This document shows positions 50,125 through 57,906 of a DNA stretch of 64,000 nucleotides, in pieces (the stretch's first letter is position 1; each line of letters opens with the position of its first letter). Source of the stretch: Streptomyces sp. CB02261. GTDB lineage: Bacteria; Actinomycetota; Actinomycetes; Streptomycetales; Streptomycetaceae. Location of the stretch: contig NZ_LIVX01000003.1 in the NCBI RefSeq assembly GCF_001905665.1, forward strand, positions 133,478 to 197,477, given 5' to 3'. The notes under the pieces were generated by a model. It was given only the letters and a program-made list of their open reading frames with translations. It made no database searches and was not told the DNA's origin. The translations under genes were made by a program, and so were the position numbers.

Positions 50125-50835
50125 TCAACCTCCCCGCCGCTCCAGCCGGTCGGCCCACTCCAGGGAGTGCGCGTGGTAATCCCGCACGACCGTGACGGCC
50201 GCTTCGGCGTCGCCGCGCGTGATGGCGTCGACCAGGTCCACGTGGCCGCTCCACAGCCAGCCCAGCATGTCCCGCTCGGAGCGGAGGTAGGGCACGGAGA
50301 AGACCCAGGCCTGGACGCGGAGGCGGTGCAGGAAGTCGGCGATGTAGTCGTTGGCGGCGACCAGGCGGCCCAGTTCGCGCCAGTAGCGGATGTCGTACCC
50401 GATGAGGATGTCGAGGTCCCCGGCGCGGGCCGCGCGGGCCGCCGCCTCGCCGCGGCGCCGTACGGAGACGAGCGCGACGCCGATCCCGTGCTCGGGTCCC
50501 GCGCCGGCGGCGGGGGGCGGGGGCATCGCGGGCGCGTGGCGGCGGAAGATGCCGTCGACGACGAGCATCCGGGCCTCGACCATGCGCCGGTAGTCGTCGA
50601 CCGAGTACTCGTGGACGCGGAAGCCGCGGTGCTGGTCGGAGTCGAGGAGGCCCTGCGCGCAGAGGTCGACGAGGGCTTCCCGCACGGGTGTTGCGGACAC
50701 TCCGTACTGCTCGGCGATCTGCTTGACGGTGAATTCCTCGCCGGGCTGGAGACGGCCCGCGAGCACCTCGTCACGCAGCGCGTCCGCGATCTGCTGTCGC
50801 AAGGTGTTGCGGGTGACAGCTCCGCTCGCGGGCAT
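50125..50835 (-). CDS. GntR-family transcriptional regulator
   Basis: This gene encodes 236 residues from ATG 50835. The N-terminal winged helix (NTLRQQIADALRDEVLAGRL, FTVKQIAEQYGVSATPVREA) is typical of the FadR/FCD subfamily, and the C-terminal helical ligand domain has the expected metal-site environment in part (VVDGIFRRHAPAMPPPP, YDIRYWRELGRLVAANDYIA, VVRDYHAHSLEWADRL). A Pro-rich break (APAMPPPPAAGAGPEHG) in the first half of the FCD domain is unusual. Located 70 bp after the aminotransferase gene on the same strand, it may regulate that gene and be co-transcribed with it. Effector unknown, probably a carboxylate. Confidence 0.9.
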   Translation of the reverse strand: MPASGAVTRNTLRQQIADALRDEVLAGRLQPGEEFTVKQIAEQYGVSATPVREALVDLCAQGLLDSDQHRGFRVHEYSVDDYRRMVEARMLVVDGIFRRHAPAMPPPPAAGAGPEHGIGVALVSVRRRGEAAARAARAGDLDILIGYDIRYWRELGRLVAANDYIADFLHRLRVQAWVFSVPYLRSERDMLGWLWSGHVDLVDAITRGDAEAAVTVVRDYHAHSLEWADRLERRGG

Positions 50836-50905
50836 CTTCGTCGGCCCCCTCCGTCCGGCTGCGGACACCCTAGTCCAGACGGAGGGAAGCTCTCCGGTAC
50901 GGCGG

Positions 50906-52270
50906 TTACGCGGTGTGCTCGTCGGCCACGGAGAGTGCCGCGTCGAGGGCGGCGAGGCCCTCCTTGACCTCGGCCTCGGAGACGTTGCAGGCGGGGACGG
51001 CGTGGGCGCGGTTCATGTTGACGAAGGGCCACAGGCCGTTCTTCTTCGCCGCGGCGCCGAAGGCGGCCATCGGCGCGTTGGCCTCGCCGGCCGCGTTGTA
51101 CGGGACGAGCGGCTCGCGCGTCTCGCGGTCCTTGACCAGTTCGATCGCCCAGAAGACGCCCAGGCCGCGCACGTCGCCGACCGACGGGTGGCGCTCGGCG
51201 AGCTCGCGCAGGCCGGGGCCGAGGACGGTCTCGCCGATGCGGGCCGCGTTCTCGACGACCTTCTCGTCCTCCATCACCTGGATGGTGGCGACGGCGGCGG
51301 CGCAGGCCAGCGGGTGACCCGAGTAGGTCATGCCGCCCGGGTAGGGCCGCTTGTCGAAGGTCGCGGCGATCTCCGCGTTGATGGCGACGCCGCCGAGCGG
51401 CACGTAGCCGGAGTTCACGCCCTTCGCGAAGGTGATCAGGTCGGGCACGACGTCGAAGTTGTCGGCGGCGAACCACTTGCCCGTGCGGCCGAAGCCGGCC
51501 ATGACCTCGTCGAGGATGAAGACGATGCCGTACTTGTCGCAGATCTCGCGTACGCCGGCGAGGTAGCCGGGCGGCGGGGTCATGATGCCGGCGGTGCCGG
51601 GCACGGTCTCCAGGATGATCGCGGCGACGGTCGCGGGACCCTCGAAGGCGATCGTGTCCTCCAGGTGCTGGAGGGCCCGCGCGCTCTCCTCCGCCTCGGT
51701 GGTGGAGTAGAAGGGCGAGCGGTAGAGGAACGGTGCCCAGAAGTGCACGACACCGGCGGAGGCGGTGTCGGAGGGCCAGCGGCGCGGGTCACCGGTCAGG
51801 TTGATCGCGGTGGAGGTGGCGCCGTGGTACGAGCGGTAGGCGGAGAGCACCTTCGTACGGCCGGTGTGCAGCCGGGCCATGCGGACGGCGTTCTCGACGG
51901 CCTCGGCGCCGCCGTTGGTGAAGAAGATCTTGTCCAGGTCGCCCGGGGTGCGCTCGGCGATGAGGCGTGCGGCCTCGGAGCGGACGTCGACGGCGAAGGA
52001 GGGCGCGAAGGTGGCGAGCTTCCCGGCCTGCTCCTGGATGGCCGCCACCACGCGCGGGTGCTGGTAGCCGATGTTCGTGTAGACGAGGCCGCTGGAGAAG
52101 TCGAGGTAGCGGTTTCCGTCGTAGTCCCAGAAGTACGAACCCTCGGCGCCGGCGACGGCGAGCGGGTCGATCAGGCCCTGGGCGGACCAGGAGTGGAAGA
52201 CGTGCGCCCGGTCGGCTGCCTTGACGGCGGCGCCGGCCTGGGGATCGGGTTCGATGACATGAGGGGTCAT
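50906..52270 (-). CDS. Class III PLP-dependent aminotransferase
   Basis: This gene encodes 454 residues from ATG 52270. It moves an amino group between an omega-amino compound and a keto acid. The cofactor motif is IFFTNGGAEAVENAVRMARL near residue 105, the Asp that pairs with the pyridine nitrogen is in FILDEVMAGFGRTGKWFA, and the Schiff-base Lys is in LITFAKGVNSGYVPLGGVAI. PGGMTYSGHPLACAAAVATI follows. The family includes GABA-, beta-alanine-, taurine- and putrescine-type enzymes; the motif set is closest to the beta-alanine/taurine--pyruvate group. A GntR gene follows, so an inducible amine or amino-acid catabolic step is likely. It is divergent from the DJ-1/MarR operon. Confidence 0.92.
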   Translation of the reverse strand: MTPHVIEPDPQAGAAVKAADRAHVFHSWSAQGLIDPLAVAGAEGSYFWDYDGNRYLDFSSGLVYTNIGYQHPRVVAAIQEQAGKLATFAPSFAVDVRSEAARLIAERTPGDLDKIFFTNGGAEAVENAVRMARLHTGRTKVLSAYRSYHGATSTAINLTGDPRRWPSDTASAGVVHFWAPFLYRSPFYSTTEAEESARALQHLEDTIAFEGPATVAAIILETVPGTAGIMTPPPGYLAGVREICDKYGIVFILDEVMAGFGRTGKWFAADNFDVVPDLITFAKGVNSGYVPLGGVAINAEIAATFDKRPYPGGMTYSGHPLACAAAVATIQVMEDEKVVENAARIGETVLGPGLRELAERHPSVGDVRGLGVFWAIELVKDRETREPLVPYNAAGEANAPMAAFGAAAKKNGLWPFVNMNRAHAVPACNVSEAEVKEGLAALDAALSVADEHTA

Positions 52271-52369
52271 GCGGTCGAGGGTAAGGAAACGCAGGTGGGG
52301 CGGGCCATGGCCATCTTGTCCACCGAGACCGGGGCGGACGCGACACCTTGTTCCACCGCGGACCCCTAT

Positions 52370-52404
52370 TGACAGCATGCTGTCATCATGACAGTCTTCT
52401 GTCA
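52370..52404 (+). promoter_or_regulatory. Two TGACAG-N4-CTGTCA operators over the DJ-1/MarR promoter
   Basis: Two palindromes of the same sequence lie side by side: TGACAGCATGCTGTCA (52370-52385) and TGACAGTCTTCTGTCA (52389-52404), centres 19 bp apart, i.e. on nearly the same DNA face. TTGACA (52369-52374), the -35-like hexamer, is embedded in the first and the second runs into the start codon ATG 52404. CAGTCT at 52392-52397 would be the -10 of a leaderless transcript. A repressor bound here would block transcription. The MarR gene in the operon is the natural candidate. Confidence 0.8.
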
Positions 52405-53009
52405 TGGGTACCGAGACTGACACCAGGACCGTTCACCTCGCCGTCTACGACACGCTCGCCGACTGGGAGACCGGCCACGCCACGGCGTGGCTCGCCCGCG
52501 CCGGGTACACGATCAGGACCGTCGGTCCGGTCGCCGGAGAGCCCGTCACCACGATCGCCGGCATCCGGATCGTGCCCGACCTCGCGCTCGCCGACCTCCG
52601 CCCCGAGGACAGCGCCCTCCTGATCCTCCCGGGCGCCGAGAAGTACGACGAGGGCGACGAGCTCGCCCCCTTCACCGCCAAGGCCCGCGCCTTCCTCGCC
52701 GCCGGCGTCCCGGTCGCCGCGATCTGCGGGGCCACGGCCGGACTCGCCAAGGAGGGCCTGCTCGACGACCGTCCGCACACGAGCGCGGTCTCGTTCTACC
52801 TGGCCGCCACCGGCTGCAAGGGCGGTGACCACTACGTCGACGCGGACGCGGTGCGGGACGGGGACCTGATCACGGCGGGTCCGACGGAGCCGGTCGCCTT
52901 CGCCCGCGAGATCTTCGCCCGCCTCGGCGCCTACGAGGGCAAGCGGGACGCCTGGTACCGCCTCTTCCACGACTCGGACCCGGCGGCCTTCGAAGAGCTG
53001 AACGCGTGA
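52404..53009 (+). CDS. DJ-1/PfpI family protein
   Basis: This gene encodes 201 residues from ATG 52404, which directly overlaps the second operator. The protein shows the glutamine-amidotransferase-like fold: VHLAVYDTLADWETGHATAW with the conserved acid, LLILPGAEKYDEGDELAP, and the nucleophile elbow VAAICGATAGLAKEGLLDDR with Cys. Such proteins act as glyoxalase III/deglycase, chaperone or isonitrile hydratase-like enzymes; the ICGATA elbow fits the YdeA/PfpI-like group. The gene has no ribosome-binding site and probably a leaderless transcript. It overlaps the MarR gene by 4 bp. A role in stress response to electrophiles is plausible. Confidence 0.9.
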   Translation: MGTETDTRTVHLAVYDTLADWETGHATAWLARAGYTIRTVGPVAGEPVTTIAGIRIVPDLALADLRPEDSALLILPGAEKYDEGDELAPFTAKARAFLAAGVPVAAICGATAGLAKEGLLDDRPHTSAVSFYLAATGCKGGDHYVDADAVRDGDLITAGPTEPVAFAREIFARLGAYEGKRDAWYRLFHDSDPAAFEELNA

Positions 53010-53512
53010 GCCGCGCGCAGCAGGACGCCCTCTCCCGCACGGCCCTCGGCGTCTTCCGCCTCAACGGCCAGTTCCTCGCCGTCTCCGAGAAGCTGGCCGA
53101 GCCGGCGGGCCTGACCGCCGCCTGGTGGCAGGTCCTCGGCGCCGTCCTCCCGGAGCCCCTCCCGGTCGCCGGGATCGCCCGGGTCATGGGCATCACCCGG
53201 CAGAGCGTCCAGCGGATCGCGGACCTGCTCGTCCGGGAGGGCCTGGCCGCGTACGAGCCGAACCCGGCCCACCGCCGCGCCAAGCTCCTCGCCCCCACCG
53301 AGGCGGGCCGGGCCGCCGTCCGGCGGATCGACCCCGGCCACGCGGAGCTGGCCGCCGAACTCCTGCGGGAGCTGGGCGGCCAGGAGGCCTTCGACGAGAC
53401 GGTACGGGTCCTGGACCGGCTCTCGGCGGCCCTGGAGCGGATCAGCGAGCGGCGGCCGGACCCCCAGGACCCCCCCGCAGCGCCCCCGACACGTACTCCA
53501 TCGCCCGGGTGA
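53006..53512 (+). CDS. MarR-family regulator
   Basis: This gene encodes 168 residues from GTG 53006, overlapping the DJ-1 stop (GTGA). N-terminal dimerisation helix (LGVFRLNGQFLAVSEKLAEP), winged helix with PVAGIARVMGITRQSVQRIA (recognition helix) and the wing with ANPAHRRAKLLAPTEAGRAA-like sequence (here YEPNPAHRRAKLLAPTEAG). The C-terminal tail is Pro-rich and is encoded in the region that overlaps the convergent VOC gene by 71 bp. It likely binds the two operators upstream and represses its own operon until a ligand or oxidant is bound. No conserved Cys in the DNA-binding half, so an OhrR-like thiol switch is unlikely. Confidence 0.92.
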   Translation: MSRAQQDALSRTALGVFRLNGQFLAVSEKLAEPAGLTAAWWQVLGAVLPEPLPVAGIARVMGITRQSVQRIADLLVREGLAAYEPNPAHRRAKLLAPTEAGRAAVRRIDPGHAELAAELLRELGGQEAFDETVRVLDRLSAALERISERRPDPQDPPAAPPTRTPSPG

Positions 53513-53954
53513 ACTCGGGGTCGGTCAGCCGCCGGGCCATCTCCTCCTCGGAGACGTCCTCGATGTGCGTCTGGATCCACCACAGGTTCCCGTACGGGTC
53601 GCGGACCCGGCCGACCTCGTCGCCGAAGAACAGGTGCGTCACCTCCGTCACGGAGGTGCCGCCCGCCTCGACCGCCCGCCGGTGCACGGCCTCCGCGTCC
53701 TCCACGTACAGCCGGATGAACGCGGGCGTCGCCTCCCAGCCCGGCGGGCTGTCGAAGGCCATGAGGTGCCCGGTGCCGATCCGCAGCTCCGCGTGCCCGA
53801 TGGTGCCGTCGTCCATGACGAACCGCCCCAGCTCCTCGGCGCCGAACGCCCGCACCAGATAGTCGATGAGCCCTGCCGTGTCGTGTCCGATGACCCAGGG
53901 CGTGACGGTGGTGTAGCCGTCCGGGACGGCCTTGACCGCTTCGTTGTCGCTCAT
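53442..53954 (-). CDS. VOC-superfamily (glyoxalase/PhnB-like) protein
   Basis: This gene encodes 170 residues from ATG 53954. One VOC beta-alpha-beta-beta-beta unit pair is seen: VTPWVIGHDTAGLIDYLVRA, FGAEELGRFVMDDGTIGHAE, LRIGTGHLMAFD, and FIRLYVEDAEAVHRRAVEAG, ending in FGDEVGRVRDPYGNLWWIQT. This is the PhnB/YdhE-like layout. Metal ligands of true glyoxalases are only partly present (HAE, RDPYGN), so it may bind a small molecule without catalysis. It overlaps MarR tail to tail by 71 bp, an unusually long overlap of convergent genes. Confidence 0.9.
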   Translation of the reverse strand: MSDNEAVKAVPDGYTTVTPWVIGHDTAGLIDYLVRAFGAEELGRFVMDDGTIGHAELRIGTGHLMAFDSPPGWEATPAFIRLYVEDAEAVHRRAVEAGGTSVTEVTHLFFGDEVGRVRDPYGNLWWIQTHIEDVSEEEMARRLTDPEFTRAMEYVSGALRGGPGGPAAAR

Positions 53955-54148
53955 GGGGCGAACCTAGGTCGCGTATAGGCCAGTTCCTGGCCTCGATCCC
54001 CGGGCGCGCCGAAAACGGTTCGCGCCGTTCAGAGGGGAGGGAACGTCGGGCAGCACCCGGAACGCCTTGTGCCTGCCGGGCGGACGCACGGCACGGAAGT
54101 CGCGCCGGTCGGCCCGGCGGCCTGAAGGGCCTCGCCGGCGGCCTCCCT

Positions 54149-54559
54149 TCACCCGGCCAGCAGCTCGGACACCACGCTGCGCAGGAGCAGCGGATGGACG
54201 AACCTGTCCGGGCTCGTCGGCGGGAACCGCCACGCCAGCGGCCAGGTCCGGCCGGTCAGGGCGGGCACCGGCACGAAGCTGACGTGGGCGGGCCCGGCGT
54301 TGAGCCGGGTCACCCCGCGCGGCCACGACTTGCGGGCGGTCGAGCCCGGCGGCACCAGGAAGTAGACCCCGCGCCGCCCGTTCGCCTCGATGACGACGGG
54401 GCCGGGGTCGCCCCCGGTGAGGACCTCCATCCGGTCGGCGAGCCGCCGCCCCTCGTCGCCGTCGACGCGGACGGCGTCGAATTGCACCCCGGCCTTGCGG
54501 AGCTGGAATCCGGAAACCGGAATCCAATCCGCGTTTACTTCCCGATTCTCTTCATTCAC
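54149..54559 (-). CDS. Primase-polymerase-like small protein of unknown role
   Basis: This gene encodes 136 residues from GTG 54559 (MNEENREVNADWIPVSGFQL). The segment VQFDAVRVDGDEGRRLADRM and VIEANGRRGVYFLVPPGSTA with KSWPRGVTRLNAGPAHVSFV resembles the N-terminal part of bifunctional primase/polymerase domains often found in Streptomyces accessory genes next to XRE/DUF397 pairs; the catalytic acids are not convincing. It ends LLLRSVVSELLAG. It is divergent from the XRE gene with a 156-bp gap that contains three tandem repeats. Function is unknown; a defence or regulatory link to the XRE pair is a guess. Confidence 0.6.
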   Translation of the reverse strand: MNEENREVNADWIPVSGFQLRKAGVQFDAVRVDGDEGRRLADRMEVLTGGDPGPVVIEANGRRGVYFLVPPGSTARKSWPRGVTRLNAGPAHVSFVPVPALTGRTWPLAWRFPPTSPDRFVHPLLLRSVVSELLAG

Positions 54560-54670
54560 GGGGACATGTTCCCGCGTCGGCGCTAGCGTTTTCCACGACT
54601 GCGGAGGGCGCGTCGACAACCCTTTGACCTGCGCCAACACCCTTGTGGGCAGTCGAATTCGGCGGGGAGC

Positions 54671-54700
54671 GGTTGAGACCGGTTGAGATCGGTTGAGTTC
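54671..54700 (+). repeat. Three tandem 10-bp repeats before the XRE gene
   Basis: GGTTGAGACC (54671-54680), GGTTGAGATC (54681-54690) and GGTTGAGTTC (54691-54700) follow each other without spacer, one helical turn apart. They end 15 bp before the start codon of the XRE regulator gene, a position where bound protein would affect initiation. Confidence 0.8.
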
Positions 54701-54715
54701 GAATGGGGATCGCGG

Positions 54716-55552
54716 ATGGCGCGAGTGGAAAGCAGGGAATCGACGGGGCCGGCGGCGCGGATGGCGGCTTCGGTGGCGAAGAGAATGCGCGTGAAGCGGG
54801 GCCTGACGCAGGACCAGCTGGGGACGCAGATGGGCTTCACGGGCGCGGCGATCAGCGCGATGGAGCGGCTGATCCACCCGGTGAGCGACGAGATGCTGAC
54901 GCAGCTCGAACGTGCCCTGGGCGGCGGGACGGGCGTCTTCGAGGAGATGCGGGAGCTCGTACGGCTGGAGAAGCTGCCGGAGCAGTTCCGCGGGTACGCG
55001 CCGATCGAACAGAAGGCGGTGGCGCTGTGGCTGTACGCGAACCACGTGGTCCACGGCCTCTTCCAGACGGAGGCCTACGCCCGGGCGCTGATCGCGGGCG
55101 GCCACCCGGAGCCCTCGCCGGAACGGGTCGAGGAGCTGGTCGTCGCCCGGATGGCACGGAAGGCGCTGTTCGACCGGAAGCAGGTGTGCGAGATCGAACT
55201 GATCCTGGACGAGTCGGTGCTGCGGCGGCCGATCGGGAGCGAGGAGATCATGCGGGAGCAGCTGGTGTATCTGGCGGAGTGCGCGCGGCGGAGGAACGTG
55301 AACCTTCAGGTGCTTCCGCTGGATGCGGGGTTGGGGGGTGAGTACGCGGGTGACCGAGGGGATCTGAACATCATTGAGACACCGGCCCATGACCGCGTGA
55401 CCTATCTGGAGATCCAGCGGGAAAGCCTGCTGATCACCGACCGGGCGAAGGTAAGTGCCCACGTGCAGCAGTATGCGAAGATCCGAGCACAGGCCCTGGA
55501 TCCGCGCAGGTCGCTGGGGCTCATCGAGGAGTTGGCGGGAGTACGGAGATGA
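54716..55552 (+). CDS. XRE-family regulator with DUF5753 domain
   Basis: This gene encodes 278 residues from ATG 54716; an in-frame start at 54683 would begin inside the repeats. Helix-turn-helix ASVAKRMRVKRGLTQDQLGT and MGFTGAAISAMERLIHPVSD are in residues 20-70, and the C-terminal 190 residues are the DUF5753 domain typical of Streptomyces XRE/DUF397 pairs (YANHVVHGLFQTEAYARALI, CEIELILDESVLRRPIGSEE, RRNVNLQVLPLDAGLGGEYA). The partner DUF397 gene follows with a 4-bp overlap. BldB/WhiJ-like pairs of this type act in development or antibiotic control, and the small partner is thought to modulate the XRE protein. Confidence 0.92.
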   Translation: MARVESRESTGPAARMAASVAKRMRVKRGLTQDQLGTQMGFTGAAISAMERLIHPVSDEMLTQLERALGGGTGVFEEMRELVRLEKLPEQFRGYAPIEQKAVALWLYANHVVHGLFQTEAYARALIAGGHPEPSPERVEELVVARMARKALFDRKQVCEIELILDESVLRRPIGSEEIMREQLVYLAECARRRNVNLQVLPLDAGLGGEYAGDRGDLNIIETPAHDRVTYLEIQRESLLITDRAKVSAHVQQYAKIRAQALDPRRSLGLIEELAGVRR

Positions 55553-55740
55553 ACGACAACACCCTGCACTGGTTCAAGTCCAGCTACAGCGACAGCAGTG
55601 GCGGGAACTGCGTCGAAGTGGCCTTCGACCAGGTCGCCGCCCCCCGCGCCGTCCACCTCCGTGACTCCAAGGTCGGTGACGGGCCCACGTTCGTCGTGGG
55701 GCCCGCCGCCTGGACCTCGTTCCTCGGCTGGCAGGGCTGA
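55549..55740 (+). CDS. DUF397 small protein, partner of the XRE regulator
   Basis: This gene encodes 63 residues from ATG 55549, overlapping the XRE stop by 4 bp. LHWFKSSYSDSSGGNCVEVA and VHLRDSKVGDGPTFVVGPAA, followed by WTSFLGW, are the complete DUF397 signature. DUF397 proteins occur next to XRE regulators in many copies per Streptomyces genome and resemble an antitoxin-like or modulating partner. Its stop abuts the stop of the convergent chitinase gene without a gap. Confidence 0.95.
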   Translation: MNDNTLHWFKSSYSDSSGGNCVEVAFDQVAAPRAVHLRDSKVGDGPTFVVGPAAWTSFLGWQG

Positions 55741-56631
55741 TCAGCAGTACAGGTTCGCCCCGGTGGGGACGCCCAGGATCTGGGTGAACTGCTGGTACTT
55801 GGTGACCCGGCTCTGGACCTGGGCCGGGTTCTTCCCGTCGCACTCCAGCGAGCCGTTGATGGAGCGGATGGTCTGGCCGAAGCCGGCGCCGTTGACCATG
55901 GCGTTGTGGGCGGTCATCGTGCCGGGGCCGTTCTGGGTGTTCCAGTACCAGAGGCCCGTCATCATGGCGACGGCCGGCTCGCGCTCGACGCGCCAGGGGT
56001 TGTTGAGCAGATCGATGCCGAGGGCGTCACCGGCGGCCTTGTAGTTGAAGTTCCAGGAGAGCTGGATGGGCCCGCGGCCGTAGTAGGCGGCCTGGCCGGC
56101 CGGGCAGCCGTAGGGCTGGCCCCAGTCGCAGTAGTGCGGGTAGTTGGCGGTGTTCTGCTCGACGATGTGGACGAGGCCGCCGGTCTCGTGGGAGACGTTC
56201 GCGAGGAAGGCCGCGGCCTCCTGCTTCTTCACCGTGTCGCCGCCGGTGGTGGCGAAGGCGGGGTAGGACTTGAGGGCGGCGGTGAGGCCCGCGTACGTGT
56301 AGAAGGGGTTCCTGTTCGGGAACATCTGGTTGAACTGGGCCTCGGAGACGACGAATCCGGACGGGTCCGGGGTGCCTCCGCCGCCGCCCGTGCCGCAGAC
56401 GCCCTCGTCGCGCCAGACGTCGGTGGTGCCGGGGCGCTCGTTCTGCGTCCACCACTTCGCGTACCAGTTGTGGCCGTTGTACGAGGCGGTCATGCCGCCG
56501 GTGTAGACGCTGCCGGAGTTCCAGGCGCCGACGCAGGCCGGGGCGGCTCCGGCGGATGCGGCGGGGAGGAGTACGGCGAGTCCGACGGCCGTACAGAGCG
56601 CGGCCAGCAGAGTGACCAACTTGCGCAGCAT
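55741..56631 (-). CDS. Secreted GH19 chitinase with chitin-binding domain
   Basis: This gene encodes 296 residues from ATG 56631, with GGAAGGAAG upstream. A Sec signal peptide (MLRKLVTLLAALCTAVGLAV, cleavage near ASAGAA) is followed by a CBM5/12-type chitin-binding module (PACVGAWNSGSVYTGGMTAS, NWYAKWWTQNERPG, WRDEGVCG), a Gly-rich linker and the GH19 catalytic domain. The catalytic glutamates are nine residues apart in SHETGGLVHIVEQN. Further hallmarks are YCDWGQPYGCPAG and YYGRGPIQLSWNFNY. It hydrolyses chitin with inversion and gives the cell access to fungal or insect chitin. DasR-like boxes upstream (56685-56712) support N-acetylglucosamine-linked control. Confidence 0.95.
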   Translation of the reverse strand: MLRKLVTLLAALCTAVGLAVLLPAASAGAAPACVGAWNSGSVYTGGMTASYNGHNWYAKWWTQNERPGTTDVWRDEGVCGTGGGGGTPDPSGFVVSEAQFNQMFPNRNPFYTYAGLTAALKSYPAFATTGGDTVKKQEAAAFLANVSHETGGLVHIVEQNTANYPHYCDWGQPYGCPAGQAAYYGRGPIQLSWNFNYKAAGDALGIDLLNNPWRVEREPAVAMMTGLWYWNTQNGPGTMTAHNAMVNGAGFGQTIRSINGSLECDGKNPAQVQSRVTKYQQFTQILGVPTGANLYC

Positions 56632-56684
56632 GCGTGCTTCCTTCCGGGTGGGGCCGGGACGGGGAAGCCACAGCGAAGCGCGAT

Positions 56685-56712
56685 TGGTCTGAACCTGTCA
56701 AGGTCTAGACCA
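56685..56712 (-). promoter_or_regulatory. Paired dre-like boxes over the chitinase -35 region
   Basis: TGGTCTGAACCT (56685-56696) and, in line, AGGTCTAGACCA (56701-56712) are two imperfect copies of the 12-bp direct repeat known from Streptomyces chitinase promoters. The second matches the DasR core TGGTCTAGACCA at 11 of 12 positions when read on the minus strand. TTGACA (minus strand, 56701-56696) lies between them and is a good -35. A repressor here would block RNA polymerase. Confidence 0.75.
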
Positions 56713-56730
56713 AAACTCGTATCGGGCAGG

Positions 56731-56770
56731 AAAAAGCCGCGCGGGTCGCTCTTCGACCACACGCGGCTTC
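56731..56770 (-). terminator. Terminator of the oxidoreductase gene
   Basis: AAGCCGCG (56734-56741) pairs with CGCGGCTT (56762-56769), and the inner part GTCG/CGAC pairs as well, with small mismatches. On the minus strand the stem is followed by TTTTT, which suits the gene that ends at 56808. Confidence 0.7.
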
Positions 56771-56807
56771 TTTCGGCCAGTGCCCCGCGGAAGCGCGGAG
56801 CCCCGGC

Positions 56808-57749
56808 TCAGATCAGCAGCACGATCCGACCGGGCCGGTGTCCCGCCTCCGCCCTGCGGTGCGCCTCCGCGACCGATTCGAGGGGCATGACGTCGGCCAC
56901 CCGGGTGATCAGCTCCCGGGCCTCCACCTTCTCCAGGGTCTCCTTCAGGCGGGCCGCGTCCGGCCTGGCCCGGACCGTCTCCACGCGGATGTTCCGCTCG
57001 CCGACCGGGACCCGGTCCGGCGCGAGGGCGACGAAGACGCCGCCGTCCTTCACCGCCGGGAGGAGCCCCTCACCGACGAGCGCCCCGTCGAAGACCCCGT
57101 CCACCCGGTAGGGATCGCCCTCGATCACCCGCGCGACCACCTCCTCCGGTGTGCCGCGCGTGACGACGTGGTCCGCGCCGAGGACCCGCAGCTCCTGCTC
57201 GTCGCCCTCGTGGGCGACGGCCACCACCCGCAGCCCGGCCGCGTGGGCGTACTGCACCGCCAGCCGGCCCACCACCCCGCTCGCACCGGTCACCAGCAGC
57301 GACGCGCCCGGCTGGAGCCTGAGCCGGTCGAGGCCCTCCAGGGCGGTCGCCGAGGCCAGCGGTACGGACGCGGCCACGGTGAACTCGACGTCGTCCGGGA
57401 TCGGGGCCAGCCATTCGGGGGCGACCCGGATGATCTCCGCGTACGTGCCCTCGCCCGTCAGCTCCTCGTACCAGGGCATGAATCCGGCCACACGGGTGCC
57501 GGGCGCCATCCCGGGCACGGGGTCGAGCAGCTTGCCCGCGAAGTCCGTCCCGAGGACGAACGGCGGCTTGAGGTCGCCGACCGAGTCGGCGTACAGGCCG
57601 GCGCGGATCCGCAGGTCGGCCTGGTTCACCCCGGCGGCCTTCAGGCGCACCCGCACCCGCCCTGGGACGTCCCCGGCCTCCGGTTCGGGCCGGCGGCCCA
57701 TCCTGAGGACCTCGGGTCCGCCGTAGGCGATCACTTCGACGACACGCAT
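56808..57749 (-). CDS. Quinone-oxidoreductase-like zinc-independent MDR protein
   Basis: This gene encodes 313 residues from ATG 57749. It is a medium-chain reductase of the QOR/zeta-crystallin group. VRVRLKAAGVNQADLRIRAG is the N-terminal groove, FVLGTDFAGKLLDPVPGMAP follows where alcohol dehydrogenases bind zinc but here without Cys, and the NADPH-binding loop is SLLVTGASGVVGRLAVQYAH (about residues 145-165). It should reduce quinones or enones with NADPH. A Gly/Ala-rich arginine site VVAVAHEGDEQEL after the Rossmann strand replaces the usual phosphate-binding Lys/Arg, so NADH is possible. It is monocistronic. Confidence 0.92.
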   Translation of the reverse strand: MRVVEVIAYGGPEVLRMGRRPEPEAGDVPGRVRVRLKAAGVNQADLRIRAGLYADSVGDLKPPFVLGTDFAGKLLDPVPGMAPGTRVAGFMPWYEELTGEGTYAEIIRVAPEWLAPIPDDVEFTVAASVPLASATALEGLDRLRLQPGASLLVTGASGVVGRLAVQYAHAAGLRVVAVAHEGDEQELRVLGADHVVTRGTPEEVVARVIEGDPYRVDGVFDGALVGEGLLPAVKDGGVFVALAPDRVPVGERNIRVETVRARPDAARLKETLEKVEARELITRVADVMPLESVAEAHRRAEAGHRPGRIVLLI

Positions 57750-57906
57750 CGGGTACTCCTCAGCCGGAAGGCCCCCTCGTCGCCATTACACCCACGCTCC
57801 ACACCCCCGGCAACCTCGGCCCGTCCACCTGAACGAACGGAGAAGTCCAAGTGGACGCCCGCTACACCACCCCCGCGTTCGTACAGACGTCCGTACCGTC
57901 CCGGCC

